The notes: a model not told the origin generated them from the sequence alone. 28,810 nucleotides of DNA from an uncultured Candidatus Melainabacteria bacterium (GCA_934777245.1 CAKVND010000029.1:1-28810), one strand, 5' to 3'; numbered from the stretch's first letter, positions 1 through 7,511 are shown. Translations and numbers: made by a program.

Positions 1-1289
1 GGAATGTAATTATTAGTCAACTTTTTGTGCCATTCAACATGAAATTTCTCTCCTCTTTTCAACCACGCAGGCTTGTCTTCAATACTTGTTCCGATGTAGC
101 TCGGCATTCCTTTTTCTAATTCTTCCTGAAATTCTAAGAAAAATCGTTCAATAACTTTTGCTCGAGCATTATATGGTTTTGCAAAAACGGAGTGTATATT
201 TAAATTCGCATACACTCCGTTAAATATATCTTCATCAAAATCGCAATCTTGAAAAAACTTAGCTTTGAATCCTTTGCCGTTATCTTGATACACGACTTTT
301 GGAATCATACCTAAATTAATGATTGCATTTCTTAATGCACTTGCAATACATTGTGTACTCTCAGTCATCATGATTTCATATCCGACAAGTGCGGTTGATT
401 TCCAATCCAAGAATCCGACCAATGTTGCTCTTGTAGGTTTTCCTGTAAACGGATTAATAACTTTAAAATTAAGCACATGACCATCAGCCACAAGAATATC
501 ACCAACTTCAATTTTTGAAATATCACGTTCGATGTACGGTTCAACCTTGTCGTGATATGCTTTCATTCCCTCTCGGCGAAGAATCCATTCGGCATAATTA
601 TTTTTTCTAAAATTTTCAGCATATCTTTTGAAGGTTAAATCACAAGGTAATGCCTCATATCCTCGTTTTCTCAAAATTTCTTTAGTTAGCTTAATCGCTT
701 TTCCGTAATTATACTTGCTCGGATGCAACAAAAGTGTGAGTAAAATATTTTTCATTTCATCATTTAAAATCGAATTGTACTCGCCTTGCTTTGACCATTT
801 ATATTTTGGTTGCAGACATTCTGTTGATTCGTGTTGCTCAAATGCTTTAACCCAACGGTGCAGAGTTCCGATTGAAATACTTCCGATAAAATTGTAGGCT
901 TTCGGAAGATACAAGCCGGAGTTGTATAAATCTAAAAATACGGAGTCGGCTTCTTTTTTGGTTGAATACTGTTTTCTTAATTTTTGTAATGCAACAACAA
1001 TATTTGCTCTAAAATTTGCCGTAATTCTTGTTTTGTCTGAAACGAAATTTGTTGGTTTGTAATTCAAAGGTGCAATTGCGGTTGTTTTGTTTTCTGCATC
1101 TCTGAGTTTTTGTTGGATTTCAGGTTCTAAACTTGAAAACAAGATTTCGTATGAAGTTCCACCATTGACTTTGACTTCACGAGAGATGTATTTGCTTTCA
1201 ATCTTGTTCAATTCCAATCTTATCGAACGAGTTGAGCGTAATCCCTTGGCTTCTGCCACTTTCTTTATATTTATATAACTATCTTTCAT
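1..1289 (-). CDS. Mu-type DDE transposase (MuA-like), 3' end cut by window edge
   Basis: Partial gene; about 429 N-terminal residues are visible and the frame stays open to base 1. Residues ~1-65 resemble the Mu DNA-binding winged helix (GLRSTRSIR, then SYEILFSSLEPEIQ, as in the GYEYLLSSLP type). An integrase-core domain follows, with the likely catalytic triad D269 (VADGH), D336 (YQDNG) and E381 (KVIERFF). Such proteins bind repeated sites at the element ends and carry out strand transfer. I chose ATG 1289; an in-frame ATG at 1301 is possible and neither has a clear ribosome-binding site. The gene is downstream of an HU gene but separated from it by a terminator. A target-capture ATPase (MuB type) would be expected further left, outside the window. 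Confidence 0.85.
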   Translation of the reverse strand, partial: MKDSYINIKKVAEAKGLRSTRSIRLELNKIESKYISREVKVNGGTSYEILFSSLEPEIQQKLRDAENKTTAIAPLNYKPTNFVSDKTRITANFRANIVVALQKLRKQYSTKKEADSVFLDLYNSGLYLPKAYNFIGSISIGTLHRWVKAFEQHESTECLQPKYKWSKQGEYNSILNDEMKNILLTLLLHPSKYNYGKAIKLTKEILRKRGYEALPCDLTFKRYAENFRKNNYAEWILRREGMKAYHDKVEPYIERDISKIEVGDILVADGHVLNFKVINPFTGKPTRATLVGFLDWKSTALVGYEIMMTESTQCIASALRNAIINLGMIPKVVYQDNGKGFKAKFFQDCDFDEDIFNGVYANLNIHSVFAKPYNARAKVIERFFLEFQEELEKGMPSYIGTSIEDKPAWLKRGEKFHVEWHKKLTNNYI

Positions 1290-1362
1290 CACCGAACACA
1301 TTAGCTCGGAAGAAAACAAATTGGAACACCACTTCCGACTTTTGTGTCGGTTTTGTATCAAT

Positions 1363-1390
1363 AAAAAAAACGAGGTTATTTCTAACCTCG
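1363..1390 (-). terminator. Rho-independent terminator of HU
   Basis: CGAGGTTA (1371-1378) pairs perfectly with TAACCTCG (1383-1390) around a 4-base loop. Read leftwards, the stem is followed by a run of eight T. It lies 30 bases after the HU stop codon and separates HU from the transposase. Confidence 0.85.
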
Positions 1391-1419
1391 TTTCATTTTT
1401 TGAAAATTCAAAAAAACAA

Positions 1420-1692
1420 CTATTTTACAATTTCTTTAAATTTCTTGCCTGCTGAGAAAGTTGGAACTGTTTTAGCTTCAATTTTGATAGCTTCGCCGGT
1501 TTGAGGGTTGCGCCCGTTTCTTGCAGCTCTTTTTCTTGGTTCGAATGTACCAAAACCAACTAAAGTAACTTTTTCGCCTTTTTTAACTGTATCTTGAGTA
1601 ACATCGATGATAGCTGTTAATACTTCACCAACTGATTTTTGTGTTAATTTTGTTTGTTTTGCGATTTCTGCAACTAACTCTTCTCTGTTCAT
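1420..1692 (-). CDS. HU-family DNA-binding protein
   Basis: A complete 90-residue HU/IHF-fold protein of standard length. It has the N-terminal helical dimerisation part (MNREELVAEIAKQT), the GFGTFEPRKRAARNGRNPQTG beta-arm signature around residues 47-67, and the conserved end VPTFSAGKKFKE. HU bends DNA, compacts the nucleoid and assists site-specific recombination. The start is supported by AAGGA about 9 bases upstream. The gene lies between the Mu-type transposase and the four end-like repeats, so it may be carried by that element. MuA transpososome assembly needs HU, which makes the pairing sensible, but a plain chromosomal hup gene cannot be excluded. Confidence 0.95.
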   Translation of the reverse strand: MNREELVAEIAKQTKLTQKSVGEVLTAIIDVTQDTVKKGEKVTLVGFGTFEPRKRAARNGRNPQTGEAIKIEAKTVPTFSAGKKFKEIVK

Positions 1693-1724
1693 TTTTCAAA
1701 TTCCTTTCTTATTTCAACATGATA

Positions 1725-1752
1725 ATTATATATATTTTTACACTTTTTGCAA
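1725..1752 (-). promoter_or_regulatory. Sigma-70-like promoter of HU
   Basis: On the minus strand, TTGCAA (1752-1747) and TATAAT (1730-1725) are separated by 16 bases, about 33 bases upstream of the HU start codon. Confidence 0.6.
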
Positions 1753-1802
1753 TTATGTAAACTTTATATACTTTTCTGAAACAAAATTCAAAATACCCAA
1801 AA

Positions 1803-2023
1803 CGGACAAATTCCAAATAATCAAACTATTTGTCCGACTGGACTGAAAGGTTTAAAACTTAGTGATAGCAGGTAAAAACAATGAACTATTCAAAAAAATA
1901 CAACTATCCGTCTGACCCTCAAAAGAGTATTTTGACCGTTTTGAAAGACAGATAGTTTGATTATTTCCGACCCCTCAAACGCCCTAAACAAGCTAACTTT
2001 ACCAAATAATCCAACTATCTGGA
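1803..2023. repeat. Four ~20 bp repeats, probable Mu-type transposase end sites
   Basis: The shared motif is AAATAATC(A/C)AACTATCTGTC. Copies lie at 1815-1834 (+), about 1895-1913 (+, two bases shorter), 1946-1968 (minus strand) and 2003-2022 (+). The first copy is enclosed by a perfect 8 bp inverted repeat, CGGACAAA (1803-1810) and TTTGTCCG (1829-1836). Several similar sites in mixed orientation within ~200 bp, upstream of a MuA-like gene, match the layout of Mu att ends. The outer boundary is not certain; a CA at 2029-2030 is a candidate terminus. The rest of 1693-2183 has no supported gene. Confidence 0.6.
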
Positions 2024-2141
2024 AAAATCAAATTACTCACCTATTTACATTTGATTTGAAAAAATAATTTTACTTTCAGTATTCATGTTTCTATTTTAAA
2101 ATTTTTGCAACTTTTTTGCAACTTTTACCGATTTTTGCACT

Positions 2142-2172
2142 AAAAAAGGATTCTAGCAACTAGCTAAAACCC
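2142..2172 (-). terminator. Original terminator of tRNA-fMet, displaced by integration
   Basis: On the minus strand GGGTTTTAGC and GCTAGAATCC form a ten-pair stem (two G-T pairs) with a 5-base loop, followed by six T. It lies 11 bases beyond the left att core, where the tRNA 3' end would have been before integration. It now stands about 9.1 kb from the tRNA. Confidence 0.75.
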
Positions 2173-2182
2173 TTTAAAATAC

Positions 2183-2452
2183 TTGGTTGCGGGAGCCTAC
2201 TTTGAGTGTGTATGGAAAAATGAAAGCAAGGTTAGACGGACTTCTTCGGCAGATATTATCCCTGTCTTATGCAAGCAAAAGGTCTTTTCTCGTAATTTCA
2301 TGGAAAATACATTGGGTTTAACAACAGGGCAAGCCTACTGGTACATCAAACGACTACTTCATACTGGCATAATAAGGAAACTTAAACGGACTGAGTACGT
2401 TGGTAACAAAGGGAAACAGCAGGCTTTATATAAATATGTGCAAGCTTCATAA
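2183..2452 (+). pseudogene. Stranded C-terminal winged-helix segment of the serine recombinase
   Basis: An open frame starts exactly at the att core (VAGAYFEC) and is in the same codon phase as the recombinase core (VAGAGFEP at 11264). In the integrated state it has no ATG and no ribosome-binding site, only TTG 2183, so it is probably not translated. Residues ~33-87 look like a winged helix: SRNFMENTLG, then LTTGQAYWYIKRLL as recognition helix, then a basic wing ending ALYKYV. Joining attL and attR by excision would fuse it to recombinase residue M574, giving a protein of about 662 residues. It could instead be a decayed relic, but its intact frame argues against that. Confidence 0.6.
2184..2196. 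repeat. Left attachment core (attL)
   Basis: TGGTTGCGGGAGC is identical to 11262-11274, the 3' terminal 13 bases of tRNA-fMet seen on the plus strand. The old tRNA terminator follows immediately on the chromosomal side. Confidence 0.8.
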
Positions 2453-2532
2453 GTCTTTATGCCACAATAGCAAAGCTTTTGACGAAATACTAGGCTCGCT
2501 CTCACGAAATAAGCATAATATGGGTGAATAGG

Positions 2533-2925
2533 TTAAATAAATACTCTATCAGTGTATTTCAACCACTCAATTTCAATCCCAAGCAATTCGCAGGTCGCCA
2601 TTACATCTGTATATTTCAACTTTACATCAATCTTGTTGTATGTTTCAGGTCTTATCTTTTGTTTGCCAACCTTAAATATTATTTCATATCCTAGTATATC
2701 AAGCATGTTTGCAACTTCATAGACTGCATAGGAAGCACGAAGTTGCTTTAGATATTCTGCTTTATGTTTATTCTTGTAATCATTTGAAGATTTATCGTCT
2801 GGCATGTCTGGACGTAATACAGGAAGAAATACAGAGAACTTAACACCCTTTTCTAGCATGAGGTTCTCAATATCTTTCTGCAATTTTAATTCAAATCTAT
2901 TTAATTCTTTGCCGTTCTTAGCCAT
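2533..2925 (-). CDS. Hypothetical element-encoded protein
   Basis: 130 residues, not recognised. The first half is charged and helical (KNGKELNRFELKLQKDIENL); the second half alternates hydrophobic and charged residues, and no membrane segment or metal motif is visible. GAGG sits only one base from ATG 2925, so the exact start is uncertain; the next internal ATG falls at residue 23. It is divergent from the gene at 3073, with two operator-like palindromes between them. Phage-like early genes often look like this, but no function can be given. Confidence 0.6.
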   Translation of the reverse strand: MAKNGKELNRFELKLQKDIENLMLEKGVKFSVFLPVLRPDMPDDKSSNDYKNKHKAEYLKQLRASYAVYEVANMLDILGYEIIFKVGKQKIRPETYNKIDVKLKYTDVMATCELLGIEIEWLKYTDRVFI

Positions 2926-2949
2926 ACCTCAATTATACATCAACATCTA

Positions 2950-3036
2950 TGTAATTACAACAAGTATGATAGAAATATTAAGATGTGTAAATGTTACATC
3001 ATTATTGTTGTGATTCTATCAAGAGTGTTGTATAAT
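2950..3036 (+). promoter_or_regulatory. Promoter of the 3073 gene with two TGTAA/TTACA palindromes
   Basis: TTGTGA (3008-3013) and TATAAT (3031-3036) are 17 bases apart, followed by AAGGAG (3061-3066) before ATG 3073. Two palindromes of the same half-site lie upstream: TGTAATTACA (2950-2959) and TGTAAATGTTACA (2986-2998). They fit a dimeric repressor controlling the divergent genes, possibly the XRE protein at 6536 (inferred). Confidence 0.6.
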
Positions 3037-3072
3037 AAAAGAGTAAAGAACAGTTAAACAAAGGAGAATGAA

Positions 3073-3363
3073 ATGGCAAAAGTTATTACTACAAACGTTA
3101 ATTTAGAAGATAATGCAAAGGTAATCAAATCAATAGACGCAAAAATTGCAGAACTTAAAGAACTTAGGGAAGAAAAGGTTGCAGAAGTTAAGGAAGTAAT
3201 GGCTAAAGCTGACGTTATGGAGTTAAAAGTTGGTGCGTTCACTTTCACTTTGAAAGAAATCACAAGAAATAATGTAGATACTAAGGCTTTAAAGACAAAG
3301 TACGCAGAGCTTTATAAGGCTTTATTAAAGGTTTCAAGCTACATGAAATTTGAGGTTGCGTAG
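3073..3363 (+). CDS. Small phage-like coiled-coil protein, unknown function
   Basis: 96 residues, with an excellent Shine-Dalgarno (AAGGAG, six-base spacing) and a near-consensus promoter. Residues ~15-45 are a likely coiled coil (KSIDAKIAELKELREEKVAE). The second half (GAFTFTLKEITRNN, then ELYKALLKVSSYMKFEV) resembles small proteins in phages and plasmids whose function is mostly unknown. It is first after a regulated-looking promoter and upstream of the small resolvase, so it is probably an early gene of the element. Confidence 0.75.
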   Translation: MAKVITTNVNLEDNAKVIKSIDAKIAELKELREEKVAEVKEVMAKADVMELKVGAFTFTLKEITRNNVDTKALKTKYAELYKALLKVSSYMKFEVA

Positions 3364-3399
3364 GGATTAAGCCCTACCAACTTCAAAGCAGGTGCTTTG
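3360..3399 (+). other. Two adjacent hairpins after the 3073 gene
   Basis: GTAGGG/CCCTAC (3360-3365, 3372-3377) overlaps the stop codon. CAAAGCA/TGCTTTG (3384-3390, 3393-3399) follows. Neither has a T run, so they are weak terminators at best. They could also be part of a recombination site for the resolvase, which starts 145 bases downstream. Confidence 0.35.
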
Positions 3400-3544
3400 C
3401 ACAAAGTCTGCATGCCAGTCTATCAAAGAAAACGAACGTATTTAATACAAACATTCATACCATGAAAAGGGCTGTATTTCTTTAAACACATTTATACAAG
3501 AATATACACAAATTGACATTTATATTGAAAGCAAGGAATTTATT

Positions 3545-4147
3545 ATGACAACAATAGGATTTATCCGAGTTTCCACTCTAGACCAAGACACTGAAAAGAA
3601 CAAACTAGATATGCTACAATTTGCCAATTCTTACAAACTGGGAAATGTTGACTTTGTAGAAGAGAAAGTATCTGGAACTAAGGATTATAAGAAACGTAAA
3701 TTGGGTGTATTGCTTGATAATATGAGTAGCGGTGATGTGTTGATAGTACCAGAATTATCAAGGATTGCAAGGTCAACAATACAGATATTGGAAGTAATTC
3801 AAATTACGCAAGATAGAGGAATTACACTGTATTCTCTTAAAGAGAACTTTTGTAACCAAGACAATTCGATAGCTTCAACGGTTACCAAGACTATATTTGC
3901 TTTGGTTGCACAAATTGAACGTGAACTAATAAGCCTAAGAACTCGTGAAGCATTGCATGCCAGAAAGGCTTCTGGCATGAGATTAGGACGTCCTAAAGGT
4001 AAAGGTAAATCTAAGCTAGATGAGCATATTGGCGAAATTAATCGCCTGCTTGCTCTAGGTGTGCCAAAGACTATAATTGCAAAGCAATATGGTTGTTCAG
4101 TTGGAAATCTTTATAACTTCTTGAATAGATTAAGTGAGGTTGGATAA
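3545..4147 (+). CDS. Small serine recombinase (resolvase/invertase family)
   Basis: 200 residues, a typical length for Tn3 resolvase/Hin-type enzymes. The N-terminal catalytic domain has the nucleophile S10 in GFIRVSTLDQD and the arginine motif PELSRIARS (residues 69-77). A long E-helix follows (QIERELISLRTREAL), then the linker RLGRPKGKGK and a C-terminal helix-turn-helix (residues ~160-196, IIAKQYGCSVGNLYNFL). AAGGA with seven-base spacing supports the start. Likely roles are multimer resolution of a circular form or DNA inversion; no inverted gene pair is evident, so resolution is more likely. Confidence 0.9.
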   Translation: MTTIGFIRVSTLDQDTEKNKLDMLQFANSYKLGNVDFVEEKVSGTKDYKKRKLGVLLDNMSSGDVLIVPELSRIARSTIQILEVIQITQDRGITLYSLKENFCNQDNSIASTVTKTIFALVAQIERELISLRTREALHARKASGMRLGRPKGKGKSKLDEHIGEINRLLALGVPKTIIAKQYGCSVGNLYNFLNRLSEVG

Positions 4148-4151
4148 TCTA

Positions 4152-4541
4152 TTAGTAAAGTTCTGGATAATAAAAGTGCTTAGCTTCCCTTAAAGAGTTG
4201 AAACAAGGAACTTTGCTTCCCTCTCCACCCTCTGGTACTGGCTCAAATCCACCATTCCCATTTGATTGCATAACTTTGTGATGTCCTACATATCCTTTAA
4301 TTGGGGAATATAACACATACTTATACCCAAAAGCTGGACTGCGTTTGTCATAAATAGCCACTATCTTTTCACTTACATATTTGTTACGTTCAGTATAACT
4401 TTCGTAACAAATTGCCTGATTGTTATCTTTGAAGAGCATATCATAACTTTTATTAAGTTCAAAGGCATTAGCTAAGGAAGATATATTGCTTATTACTAAG
4501 TAATATGAGCATAGTAATATGGATAACCAAGTCTTTTGCAT
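4152..4541 (-). CDS. Small secreted protein with signal peptide
   Basis: 129 residues. A hydrophobic signal peptide (WLSILLCSYYLVIS, probable cleavage near SSLANA-FEL) is followed by ~100 exported residues with two cysteines (ICYES and VPCFN), which could form a disulfide. The family is not recognised. Its ATG shares a base with the stop codon of the upstream gene (TAATG at 4543-4539), so translation is coupled. It is last in the zinc-ribbon operon 6376-4152 and converges with the resolvase with only four bases between them. Confidence 0.7.
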   Translation of the reverse strand: MQKTWLSILLCSYYLVISNISSLANAFELNKSYDMLFKDNNQAICYESYTERNKYVSEKIVAIYDKRSPAFGYKYVLYSPIKGYVGHHKVMQSNGNGGFEPVPEGGEGSKVPCFNSLREAKHFYYPELY

Positions 4542-4801
4542 TAGCCAATTCTCTTCTTTTGTGTTTCCTTAATTATATGACCAATAATGCCTCCCAAGAA
4601 ACCTACAAAACATGCCATTCCAAACGGCATTGGAATAAATATTACAATGGCAATAGTTATCAACCAAATGTATTTATCAATATTCTTGTTATAATCTTCT
4701 TTAGTAATATCGTCATTAATCCATTCTTTGCAATGTTTGCACTTTTTAGCAGTTGCTAGAATTTCTTCACCACAGAACGGGCATATCTTAGTTTCTTGCA
4801 T
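4541..4801 (-). CDS. Zinc-ribbon membrane protein (third paralog)
   Basis: 86 residues from ATG 4801, chosen because AAAGGA lies seven bases upstream; a longer frame would overlap the previous gene without benefit. The N-terminal zinc ribbon is CPFCGEEIL followed by CKHCKEW, the same head as in the two upstream genes. Two closely spaced hydrophobic segments follow (WLITIAIVIFIPMPF and ACFVGFLGGIIGHII), then a basic tail. The layout is a cytoplasmic metal-binding head on a small membrane anchor. Function is unknown. Confidence 0.75.
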   Translation of the reverse strand: MQETKICPFCGEEILATAKKCKHCKEWINDDITKEDYNKNIDKYIWLITIAIVIFIPMPFGMACFVGFLGGIIGHIIKETQKKRIG

Positions 4802-4811
4802 AAATTTTCCT

Positions 4812-5780
4812 TTATTGATAGAGTTTTGCACTTTCCATTTCTGCTTTTGTGAATTGTCGCAATTTATCATAGTTCTTTATAAATTTATCTGCTGGTATGC
4901 GTTTATTAGTATATTCGAAATATGTACTACTAACGTCATAACGTCTACCGCGGTCAACTAAATCAACATTCAAAGTTACATTTGCATAGTATTTAGGATT
5001 TTCATAATTATCATATATGCTAGCATGTTTGCCATCTTCGGATAAACTTATAATAGCACCATTGCTTAACTTTATTTGATTTCCTTGTTGCTCGATTATA
5101 TTATTATGATACATTTTAATTATGTCGGAAGCGTTTATTACAGGAATACTATGGTCTTTCTTCCAATACAATTCATCCGTCATTATTTCCCCCCTCTTAC
5201 TCATTAGAGTGCTGGCGATTTGGTGTATTTTTTCTTTTCCTCTATTTAACTCTCGTAAATCCGCATTTGCCTTAGCATTCTTAATTAGTAATCTTTTAAA
5301 CATAGCCTCATTGCAGCCATGAATTTTATCTGGTTCACTATATATTGAACATACATATTCTCCATTTTCCCTTATCATGCTGTTGTCACTAACATAGTAA
5401 TTGGGATATTGTGCAGACATGTTTGATGATAAAGTAACCTTATCATAATATTTATTATTACAAGAGTAGTCTTTGGCATATATTACCAAGTTTCTTGCCC
5501 CACTACTTTCTAAAGTGCAACCAGCTAGTAATGAATTTGAAGAATTATAACAATAACCAATAATAAACATAACAACAACTATTGTAATTATCGTACTTTT
5601 ATTATTAAACTTGTCGAGTAATTCTTGACTGTTTACAGGTATACTACTATTTGTATTGACGTCGGTTTCGACCTTGTTCTCAGAATTACCGTCAATAAAA
5701 TGTTTGCAATGTTTACATTTTTTGGCAATTGCTAATATTTCTCCGCCACAATATGGACATATCTTGGTTTTATCTGTCAT
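4812..5780 (-). CDS. Zinc-ribbon protein with one membrane span and a large outer domain
   Basis: 322 residues from ATG 5780; GGAG overlaps the stop of the preceding gene, which supports this start over the upstream in-frame ATG. The head is CPYCGGEIL/CKHCKHF (residues ~7-27), followed by a polar linker and one transmembrane segment (IITIVVVMFIIGYCY, ~65-80). About 240 residues follow that are probably outside the cytoplasm, with several cysteines (GCTLE, YSCNN, YVCSIY, HGCNE) in the first part. No known outer domain is recognised. It belongs to the four-gene operon; the shared head with divergent tails suggests duplication and domain swapping. Confidence 0.75.
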   Translation of the reverse strand: MTDKTKICPYCGGEILAIAKKCKHCKHFIDGNSENKVETDVNTNSSIPVNSQELLDKFNNKSTIITIVVVMFIIGYCYNSSNSLLAGCTLESSGARNLVIYAKDYSCNNKYYDKVTLSSNMSAQYPNYYVSDNSMIRENGEYVCSIYSEPDKIHGCNEAMFKRLLIKNAKANADLRELNRGKEKIHQIASTLMSKRGEIMTDELYWKKDHSIPVINASDIIKMYHNNIIEQQGNQIKLSNGAIISLSEDGKHASIYDNYENPKYYANVTLNVDLVDRGRRYDVSSTYFEYTNKRIPADKFIKNYDKLRQFTKAEMESAKLYQ

Positions 5781-5791
5781 ATAATCAACTC

Positions 5792-6376
5792 CTACCACTG
5801 TTTACCAAGCACTTTATATCTATAATAATCATAAGGAGTATACAACCACATTATCAGTAAAAGGTAGCCAAATAATATGGGCATTAAGAGAGTCAGTACA
5901 CAAATAATAATAGAGTAAACGATACATTTAAGCCACATTCCTTTTACCAAATAATAAAGAACTCCAAATAGCATTGCAAGAGAGCTTGGAATATCACTTA
6001 AATATATGACTTTAGCTATTTTAAACCTTTCTTTTATAGGCATTGTCTTAAATTCTGGTTGGTACTTAAGACAATTACCATCTATGATTTGCTTGTCAAT
6101 TGCTTCAAATCTTTTCTTCCATTTATCATTAACATCAATATTCGCAAATTTATCAGTTGAGCTATTTGTTGGGGTCGTTGTGTTATTTACACTTTCACCG
6201 CAATGTTCACAAATAGTGGCATTTGCTGGGATATCTTCTCCACAAGCTTCGCACTGCTTTACTTGTGGTGCTTCTTCCTGTTGTTTATCAAGCCATTCTC
6301 CACAATGCTTACACTTCTTAGCTACTGCTAAGATTTCTTCTCCACAAAATGGACAAACTTTAGTTTCATTAGTCAT
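5792..6376 (-). CDS. Double zinc-ribbon membrane protein (first gene of operon)
   Basis: 194 residues from ATG 6376, supported by AAAGGA upstream. The first ribbon is CPFCGEEIL/CKHCGEW, the second CEACGEDIP/CEHCGES; both are zinc-ribbon (CxxC...CxxC) type. A Thr/Ser-rich linker leads to a soluble region and then two or three C-terminal hydrophobic segments (IPSSLAMLFGVLYYLV, CIVYSIIICVLTLLMPILFG, YLLLIMWLY). It is the promoter-proximal gene of the four-gene operon, divergent from the XRE regulator. Membrane-anchored zinc ribbons are common but mostly uncharacterised; a role in exclusion or defence by the element is only a guess. Confidence 0.75.
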   Translation of the reverse strand: MTNETKVCPFCGEEILAVAKKCKHCGEWLDKQQEEAPQVKQCEACGEDIPANATICEHCGESVNNTTTPTNSSTDKFANIDVNDKWKKRFEAIDKQIIDGNCLKYQPEFKTMPIKERFKIAKVIYLSDIPSSLAMLFGVLYYLVKGMWLKCIVYSIIICVLTLLMPILFGYLLLIMWLYTPYDYYRYKVLGKQW

Positions 6377-6430
6377 ACAATACTTCCTTTGCTTTTGTTT
6401 AGGACACATTCCTAATTTAATAAATTGTTG

Positions 6431-6468
6431 ATGATATACATGTATCATAATTCTGATACTCATGTCAA
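6431..6468 (-). promoter_or_regulatory. Promoter and operator-like site of the zinc-ribbon operon
   Basis: On the minus strand TTGACA (6468-6463) is followed after 17 bases by ATACAT (6445-6440). The -10 lies inside a symmetric sequence, ATGATA (6431-6436) and TATCAT (6443-6448). The neighbouring divergent XRE protein is the obvious candidate repressor (inferred). Confidence 0.5.
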
Positions 6469-6535
6469 GCATAACTACCAAGTAGCGGTGTTAATTTTCT
6501 TAATAAGACCTCATAGAATAGTAAGGAGGTTTTAT

Positions 6536-6883
6536 ATGAACAAAGATAATAGTTTTGGTAAGAAATTACAACAGATAAGGAAGTCCAAAGGACTTACACA
6601 AGAAAAGCTAGCAGAACTTGCAGGTGTTCATGAAAAACACATCTCTAAACTTGAACTGGGCACATATAAACCAAGTTTTGACACTCTTAACAAAATCTTA
6701 TCTGCTCTTGATTTAAGAATTGATGAGGTTGGTGTTAACTTAGAAAAAGTATCAGCGAACGACAACCCTTTTTATATTAAATCTGTGCAAATATTGAACA
6801 ATGCAACAGAACAAGAGTTAGAGTTTTATTATGGTTTGTTGAAACAAGGGCAAAAAGCTGCTGATATCTTTAGTAACAACTAG
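6536..6883 (+). CDS. XRE-family transcriptional regulator
   Basis: 115 residues from ATG 6536; AGGAGG six bases upstream is one of the best ribosome-binding sites in the window and decides the start. Residues ~7-62 form a Cro/CI-type helix-turn-helix (FGKKLQQIRKSKGLTQEKLAELAGVH in two parts, then ISKLELGTYKPS). The C-terminal ~50 residues are helical and probably mediate dimerisation. No protease motif (LexA-type S24) is present. It is divergent from the zinc-ribbon operon and likely regulates it or the element's own promoters. Confidence 0.9.
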   Translation: MNKDNSFGKKLQQIRKSKGLTQEKLAELAGVHEKHISKLELGTYKPSFDTLNKILSALDLRIDEVGVNLEKVSANDNPFYIKSVQILNNATEQELEFYYGLLKQGQKAADIFSNN

Positions 6884-6925
6884 TTTCGTAAATTCTCCAG
6901 AAATTCCAGACAAGAGGTTAGATAG

Positions 6926-7111
6926 CTATTGCAATCGGTTATGTGTTCCATAGTATTTGACAATATCTTTCATATCTTTGAGTGGGTCTGTAATCTTACT
7001 TTTGTTATCTTCTTCTTTGTCAATGACTTGTTTTCGTTTCTCACGTAGCATTTTTGCAATCTCTAATCGTCGCTTTTGTGTTTCACTTTGCTCTATGGCT
7101 TTATCTTTCAT
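6926..7111 (-). CDS. Small charged protein, unknown
   Basis: 61 residues, highly charged and probably helical (KRRLEIAKMLREKRKQVIDKEED). AAGGAG with an eight-base spacer supports translation. No family is recognised. It lies downstream of the putative replication gene and a 78-residue gene on the same strand, separated from them by an inverted repeat at 7139-7200. Confidence 0.55.
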   Translation of the reverse strand: MKDKAIEQSETQKRRLEIAKMLREKRKQVIDKEEDNKSKITDPLKDMKDIVKYYGTHNRLQ

Positions 7112-7138
7112 TGTTGTTTCTCCTTATTATGTTGGTTT

Positions 7139-7200
7139 ATCGCCAAGGCAGGCATGTTGGCAAGGTCTTTCGTTATAGCCACTTTGCCTGCTATTGCGAT
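7139..7200. repeat. Imperfect inverted repeat between small element genes
   Basis: Bases 7139-7154 and 7185-7200 are reverse complements at 13 of 16 positions (ATCGC...GCAGGCA against TGCCTGC...GCGAT). A nested GCCAA/TTGGC pair lies at 7142-7146 and 7157-7161. No T run follows. It could be a leader structure, a single-strand origin or an oriT-like site; the sequence does not decide. Confidence 0.4.
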
Positions 7201-7236
7201 AATTGATGTACAATTTCCACTAAAATATACTAAGTT

Positions 7237-7473
7237 CTAATCTCGTTCTATATCAGCTTTTTCTTGCTCTTCTTTGGCTTTTCGTGCCTTTAATACGGAT
7301 TGTGCTTGATAAGTTGTAGTATTAACCCATCTTATCCATGACCTTTTACAAGAGTTGATAAAGTTTCTGTATTGGGCTGGTGGCAACCATTTGCCACCTT
7401 TTCTTTCTTGCACATAAGCAAGAAATTCTTCACTTTCGTTGAAATTATAGTCATTAAGAGTGTATTTAATCAT
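7237..7473 (-). CDS. Small hypothetical protein
   Basis: 78 residues with AAGGAG at eight-base spacing, so it is probably translated. An N-terminal aromatic and acidic part (YTLNDYNFNESEEFLAYVQ) is followed by a basic centre (NSCKRSWIRWVN) and a charged helical tail (LKARKAKEEQEKADIERD). Not recognised. It starts 38 bases after the 454-codon gene ends and is probably co-transcribed with it. Confidence 0.6.
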   Translation of the reverse strand: MIKYTLNDYNFNESEEFLAYVQERKGGKWLPPAQYRNFINSCKRSWIRWVNTTTYQAQSVLKARKAKEEQEKADIERD

Positions 7474-7511
7474 TTAATTTTCTCCTTTGCACATCTATGT
7501 GCATTCTACTA

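Noticed and set aside
1087..1504. Plus-strand ORFs over the transposase and HU region
   Set aside because: Antisense shadows of well-supported minus-strand genes, without ribosome-binding sites.
2183..2452. Independent gene starting at TTG 2183
   Set aside because: No ribosome-binding site or promoter is visible, and the frame starts exactly at the att core; it is better explained as the displaced recombinase end.
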